Below, piece by piece: positions 12,226-16,273 of a DNA stretch of 16,273 bases (the stretch's first letter is position 1; every line of letters starts with the position of its first letter). The notes under the pieces were generated by a model, which was given only the letters and a program-made list of their open reading frames with translations, made no database searches and was not told the origin of the DNA. Where the stretch lies: assembly GCA_900555125.1 (NCBI GenBank), contig USKH01000009.1, positions 1-16,273 of the forward strand, in the 5' to 3' direction. The position numbers and the translations under genes are program-made. The DNA is from an uncultured Clostridium sp. (GTDB taxonomy: Bacteria; Bacillota; Clostridia; Christensenellales; Pumilibacteraceae).

Positions 12226-14763
12226 ATGAAATACAAGGGCAAAAACCTTCGCGAAATAAAGTTTCCTCTGGGCGGAATAGGCACGGGTTGCGTTAATATA
12301 TGCGGAAACGGAAGAATGTGCGATTTTGAAATATTCGATAGACCCGACAAGGGAGGACTTAACGGATATACTCATTTTGCCGTAAAGGCGCAAACAGGCG
12401 GAAAAAAGTTTGTCAAAGTGTTGCAGGGCGACTATGACGGCAGTTTTATGGGCGAATACCGCAGGATACCGTATGCCGGATACGGTTTCGGACCGCCTGC
12501 CGAAACAATGGCGGGATTTCCGCATTTCAAAAAAGTGACATTTGACGGTAAATTCCCCATTGCGGAGCTGAAATTTTCCGATGCGGAATTTCCGGGCAGA
12601 ATAACGCTTACGGCGTTTAATCCGCTTATCCCGTACGACTCGTATAATTCGGGTTTGCCGGCGGCTTTTTTTGAAATAGAATACGAAAACGATACGGACG
12701 ACGCGATAGAGTTTACGTCCGCATTTTCGGTGCGCAATCCTTTCGGCGCGTCTTTGAACGAGAGCATCTCCGGGAGATATCAGGGAGCCGGACTTATCAA
12801 CGCGGCGGCAAACGATATAGACGCTCCCGATTACGGCAATCTTTCGGTTATGACCGGCTGCGAAAACGCCTGTGTGCAGAAATATTGGTACAGAGGGGGC
12901 TGGCAGGACGGAATAGTAACGTTTTTCCGCGAATTTAGCGAAAAAGAAAGTCTTTCGGACCGAGAATACGAGGCTCCCGGCAAAAACGACTGCTGTTCGG
13001 TGTGCGGCACGATAATCGCCGGACCACACGAAAAGAAAACCATTAAATTCGTTTTGTCGTGGTACAGCCCCAACCGCGGAAATTATTGGGAGGACGTGCG
13101 CGACGCAACCGGAAAGTACATAACCTGGAAAAACTACTACGCAACGCTTTTTTCCTCTTCGGAGGAAGTTGCAAAGTATTGCCTTGAAAACTTCGGTGCG
13201 CTTAAAGAAAAAACCGAAAAGTTTGTGTGTTCGGTTGCGCACTCGTCGCTGTGTACCGTTTTCAAAGACGCTGCGCTGAGTAACCTTGCGGTGCTGCACA
13301 GCCCTGTCGTAATGCGGCTGGAAGGCGGCGAATTTTACGGCTGGGAAGGCTCGCTCGAACAAGCCGGCTCGTGTGAGGGAAGTTGTCAGCATGTGTGGAA
13401 TTACGCCTGCGCGCTTTGTTTTCTTTTCCCCGATCTCGAACGTTCGATGCGCGACCTCGAAATTAAATACTGTCTGAGAAGTGACGGCGGTACCGCTTTC
13501 CGTCTGAAACTGCCGCTTGACCGCAATCCGGGGGATTTTCGTTCGTGCGTGGACGGGCATATGGGCACGATTGCCAAAATTTACCGCGAATGGAAGCTGT
13601 CGGGCGACGACGAATGGCTTAAAGGCAAGTGGAGTGCGGTTAAAAAGATGCTCGATTTTGCTACTTCGCCAGAGAATGCCGATTTGTGGGACGAAAAGGG
13701 CGAAGGCGTAATTGTCGGAAGACAGCATCACACGCTGGATATGGAGTTGTTCGGTGCCAATTCGTGGTTGCAGGGATTTTATCTGCTTGCACTGAAAGCC
13801 GGAGCGGAAATTGCGGACTACCTCGGCGACCGCGCGGCTTTTACCAAATATACCGCGCTTTTTGAAAAAGGCAGGAAGTTCCTGAACGAAAAACTGTTTA
13901 ACGGCGAGTATTTCGTGCAGAAAATAAACCTGAAAGACAAATCGATAACCGATAAATTCGGCTGTTCGGACGTGTACTACAACGACGAAGCGGGCGAAAT
14001 CAAATATCAGATAGGAGAGGGGTGCGAAATCGATCAGCTTTGCGCGCAGTGGCACGCCGCCCTGACGGGGATAGGAGAGATATTCGAGACGGAAAAAGCA
14101 AAGACAGCTCTCTGTTCAATGCTGAAATACAACTATAAGCCCTCGATGCGTTCGTTTGTCAATCCGTGGCGAGTGTTTGCATTAAACGACGAGGCGGGAA
14201 CGGTTATGTGCGAGTACCCGACAGGTTCGGTAAAGCCTGCCGTGCCGCTTCCGTACTGCGAGGAATGTATGACCGGGTTCGAATACGAGTTCGCCGCGCT
14301 TTTGTCGCTTTACGGCATGATCGAAGAAAGTGAAAAAATCGTGCGTTCGGTGCGCAATCGCTACGACGGATCGAATCGTAATCCGTTCGGCGAAATAGAA
14401 TGCGGCAGCAATTATGCGCGCAGCATGGCAAGCTGGTCGCTTATTCCCGTTTCGTCGGGTTTTTATTTCGATATTCCGCACAAAACTATCGGCTTCAACC
14501 CGGTGCAAGACGGAGAGTTTTGCTGCCCGTGGAGCGCAGGCGGAGCGTACGGTTTGTTTGAGAGAAAGACAAACGGCGATGTAAAAATCAAAATAATCTT
14601 CGGAAAAATTTCGCTTGAAAAAATCAAACTTCCGTTCGTAAAAACCGTAAAGTCGCTTGTGATCGACGGAAAGAAAACCGGTTTTGTATTCGGAGAAGGA
14701 ACGCTTGGTTTCGCTGCAACCGATATCGAACGCGGTATTACGATAAAAACGACGGGCGCGTGA
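12226..14763 (+). CDS. GH116-type beta-glycosidase (GBA2-like, DUF608)
   Basis: This 845-residue protein resembles GH116 retaining beta-glucosidases/beta-xylosidases, the family of human GBA2. An N-terminal beta-sandwich domain starts with FPLGGIGTG (13-21). The catalytic (alpha/alpha)6 barrel spans about 335-780 and includes YGWEGS (371-376), EGSCQHVWNYA (384-394) and FPDLERS (401-407), then VDGHMG (442-447), HTLDMELFG (502-510) and DQLCAQW (603-609). By analogy with GBA2 (DQCAGQW), Asp603 is the likely acid/base. Glu374 is a candidate nucleophile, but alignment there is uncertain. No signal peptide is seen, so it is probably cytoplasmic. The ATG at 12226 has GGGAG 6 nt before it and is preferred to the in-frame ATG at 12190. 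It is monocistronic with its own promoter, and no transporter is adjacent. Substrate unknown: plant beta-glucosides, xylosides or glycolipids are possible. Confidence 0.85.
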   Translation: MKYKGKNLREIKFPLGGIGTGCVNICGNGRMCDFEIFDRPDKGGLNGYTHFAVKAQTGGKKFVKVLQGDYDGSFMGEYRRIPYAGYGFGPPAETMAGFPHFKKVTFDGKFPIAELKFSDAEFPGRITLTAFNPLIPYDSYNSGLPAAFFEIEYENDTDDAIEFTSAFSVRNPFGASLNESISGRYQGAGLINAAANDIDAPDYGNLSVMTGCENACVQKYWYRGGWQDGIVTFFREFSEKESLSDREYEAPGKNDCCSVCGTIIAGPHEKKTIKFVLSWYSPNRGNYWEDVRDATGKYITWKNYYATLFSSSEEVAKYCLENFGALKEKTEKFVCSVAHSSLCTVFKDAALSNLAVLHSPVVMRLEGGEFYGWEGSLEQAGSCEGSCQHVWNYACALCFLFPDLERSMRDLEIKYCLRSDGGTAFRLKLPLDRNPGDFRSCVDGHMGTIAKIYREWKLSGDDEWLKGKWSAVKKMLDFATSPENADLWDEKGEGVIVGRQHHTLDMELFGANSWLQGFYLLALKAGAEIADYLGDRAAFTKYTALFEKGRKFLNEKLFNGEYFVQKINLKDKSITDKFGCSDVYYNDEAGEIKYQIGEGCEIDQLCAQWHAALTGIGEIFETEKAKTALCSMLKYNYKPSMRSFVNPWRVFALNDEAGTVMCEYPTGSVKPAVPLPYCEECMTGFEYEFAALLSLYGMIEESEKIVRSVRNRYDGSNRNPFGEIECGSNYARSMASWSLIPVSSGFYFDIPHKTIGFNPVQDGEFCCPWSAGGAYGLFERKTNGDVKIKIIFGKISLEKIKLPFVKTVKSLVIDGKKTGFVFGEGTLGFAATDIERGITIKTTGA

Positions 14764-14796
14764 CATTACCCCGATTGCATATTGTATAACGTGAAG

Positions 14797-14841
14797 CAAG
14801 GCACGCGATAATGAAATAATGTTCAATAATTTTCGTGCTTG
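14797..14841. repeat. Inverted repeat after the GH116 gene
   Basis: CAAGGCACG (14797-14805) pairs with CGTGCTTG (14834-14841) with one bulged G. The 28-nt A/T-rich interior contains a small TGAA/TTCA stem. No T-run follows, so this is not a standard terminator, and I find no other between 14764 and 14854. Confidence 0.35.
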
Positions 14842-14854
14842 TCGCTCAAAACGG

Positions 14855-14883
14855 TTGACTTAAAAGGAGTAAAACGTTAAAAT
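14855..14883 (+). promoter_or_regulatory. Promoter of aspA
   Basis: TTGACT (14855-14860) and TAAAAT (14878-14883) are 17 bp apart, predicting a start near 14890 and a leader of only about 21 nt, just enough for the ribosome site GGAG (14899-14902). Confidence 0.75.
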
Positions 14884-14910
14884 AATAGCGAATTCAACGG
14901 AGTTATACTT

Positions 14911-16273
14911 ATGACAGACGAAAAAAGATTGGAAAGCGATTCTATAGGCACTCTGGAAATCCCCGGCGACGCATACTACGGCGTTCAGACTCTGCGCGGA
15001 TACCGCAACTTTTATATTACCGGAATACCCGTAAATCACTTGTTCATAATGAATATAGTCAAGATAAAGAAGGCTGCAGCCATTGTCAATCTCGCCGCCG
15101 GACTTCTTGACAAAAAGACTGCCGACGCCATATTTGCCGCATGCGACGAAGCACTTGCGGGCAAACTGGATGCGGGCTTTATTACCGACGCTGTTCAGGG
15201 CGGGGCGGGCACCACCGCAAATATGAACGTAAACGAGGTCATCGCCAACCGCGCAACCGAAATTCTCGGAGGAAAGAAGGGCGAATATATCTGCCACCCC
15301 AACGATCATGTAAACTGCTCGCAGTCCACAAACGACGTCATTCCTACGGCGGGTAAGCTTACGGTAATCGGAATGTGTGCCGAACTTAAAAAGAACGTGC
15401 TGGGGCTTATCGAAGCTCTCGACGCCAAAGCAAAGGAATTTGACGGCATTATAAAAATGGGCAGAACACAGCTTGAAGACGCAGTGCCCATTCGTCTCGG
15501 ACAGGAATTTGCCGCATATTCGTCGTGCATCAGCCGTTGTCTGCGCCTTATCGGCAAAGCGGAAGCGGAAATGCATTCGCTTAATCTGGGCGGAACGGCA
15601 ATAGGAACGGCAATCAACGTCAAAAAAGCATATCTTAAAAACATAGTTCCGGAGCTTGCGGAAATCACCGGATACGAACTTAATCAGGCGGAAAATCTTA
15701 TTGACGCCACTCAGAACCTGGACGGATTCGTGTTCGTTTCGGGCGCGCTCAAAACGCTTGCCGTGTCTCTTTCTAAAATGTGCAACGATTTGAGATTGCT
15801 TTCAAGCGGTCCAAAAACCGGACTGGAAGAAATTATTCTGCCGGCAATGCAGAACGGCTCGTCCATTATGCCCGGCAAAGTAAACCCCGTAATCCCCGAA
15901 GTGGTCACTCAGGTAGCTTTTGCGGTTATCGGCAACGACACAACGATTACGCTTGCCGCCGAAGCCGGGCAGCTTGAACTCAACGCATTCGAGCCGGTAG
16001 TGTTCTACAAACTGTTCGAATCGCTGACCTGCATGAAAAACGCGGTAAAAACGCTTACCGTCAACTGCATCGAGGGTATTCAGTCCAACCGTCAGCGCTG
16101 CGAAGAACTTCTGTACGAAAGTGTGGGAACGGTTACCGCGCTCAGTCCCTATCTCGGGTACAAAAAGTCAGCCGACCTTGCGAAGGAAGCGCTTAAAAAG
16201 AATAAGAAGATCAAAGATCTCGTTCGCGAACAGAAACTTCTGCCGGACGAGCAACTTGAAAAAATACTCGATC
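14911..16273 (+). CDS. aspA: Aspartate ammonia-lyase, C-terminus beyond the window
   Basis: This enzyme deaminates L-aspartate to fumarate and ammonia in the cytoplasm, linking amino acid use to fumarate. The visible 454 residues cover nearly the whole protein (the family is usually about 460-480) and run off the right edge with no stop. Superfamily motifs are intact: GGAGTTANMNVNEVIAN near 98-114, NCSQSTNDVIPT near 136-147, MGRTQLEDAVP near 188-198, and the GSSIMPGKVNP loop (316-326) whose first Ser (Ser317) is the expected catalytic base. TTANMN and MGRTQLEDAVP favour aspartase over class II fumarase. Fumarase activity is less likely but not excluded without the C-terminus. GGAG (14899-14902) lies 8 nt before the ATG, under its own promoter. 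Confidence 0.93.
   Translation, partial: MTDEKRLESDSIGTLEIPGDAYYGVQTLRGYRNFYITGIPVNHLFIMNIVKIKKAAAIVNLAAGLLDKKTADAIFAACDEALAGKLDAGFITDAVQGGAGTTANMNVNEVIANRATEILGGKKGEYICHPNDHVNCSQSTNDVIPTAGKLTVIGMCAELKKNVLGLIEALDAKAKEFDGIIKMGRTQLEDAVPIRLGQEFAAYSSCISRCLRLIGKAEAEMHSLNLGGTAIGTAINVKKAYLKNIVPELAEITGYELNQAENLIDATQNLDGFVFVSGALKTLAVSLSKMCNDLRLLSSGPKTGLEEIILPAMQNGSSIMPGKVNPVIPEVVTQVAFAVIGNDTTITLAAEAGQLELNAFEPVVFYKLFESLTCMKNAVKTLTVNCIEGIQSNRQRCEELLYESVGTVTALSPYLGYKKSADLAKEALKKNKKIKDLVREQKLLPDEQLEKILD

Noticed and set aside
12169..14055. Long minus-strand open frame of 628 codons antisense to the GH116 gene
   Set aside because: It mirrors the codon pattern of the plus-strand gene, has no ribosome binding site, and its translation resembles no protein family. 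The plus-strand reading carries clear GH116 motifs.
1..16273. CRISPR array, tRNA or rRNA gene, insertion sequence or phage gene
   Set aside because: I looked for regularly spaced repeats, cloverleaf-type sequences, rRNA-like sequence and transposase or phage protein motifs and saw none. The repeats at the left end are irregular hairpins without spacers of constant length.

Overview
The window looks like the chromosome of an anaerobic member of the Bacillota (class Clostridia), most likely an uncultured gut lineage. The signs are near-consensus sigma-A promoters with 17-base spacers, strong GGAGG-type ribosome binding sites, Rho-independent terminators after most units, a feoA-feoA-feoB operon ending in a FeoB-associated Cys-rich membrane protein, a DUF6198-type membrane protein, and several stand-alone cytoplasmic glycosidases. 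The lineage is an inference from gene content; there is no rRNA gene, tRNA gene or CRISPR array in the window. I see no insertion sequence or phage gene.

Layout. 1-567: gene-free, packed with short palindromic and hairpin repeats, including three copies of a hairpin headed by GTAGGG. 568-2207: consensus promoter and guaA (GMP synthase). 2218-3103: terminator-like hairpin and a DUF6198/YczE-like membrane protein. 3141-3606: bidirectional terminator, a small XRE repressor on the minus strand, a two-operator divergent control region, and a short plus-strand transcription unit of about 140 nt with no convincing ORF (candidate sRNA). 3615-6497: promoter, GH32 fructan hydrolase, Asp-box (sialidase-fold) protein. 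6537-10511: bidirectional terminator, a TetR regulator on the minus strand, two TGAAA-N4-TTTCA dyads around the feo promoter, then feoA, feoA, feoB, Cys-rich protein and a terminator. 10637-12030: clan GH-A (GH39-like) glycosidase and terminator. 12107-14763: direct repeats spaced 21 bp against a promoter, then a GH116-type beta-glycosidase. 14855-16273: promoter and aspartate ammonia-lyase (aspA), cut by the window end.

How the genes work together. Purine synthesis (guaA) and aspartate deamination to fumarate and ammonia (aspA) are housekeeping functions. The feo block is a ferrous iron uptake unit apparently under a local TetR repressor. The four carbohydrate-active proteins carry no visible signal peptide, so they probably act on imported glycosides or oligosaccharides; no sugar transporter lies in the window. 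The least explained parts are the XRE/orphan-transcript module, the TetR-operator layout at feo, a large acidic extracellular insertion in FeoB, and the palindrome cluster at the left end.
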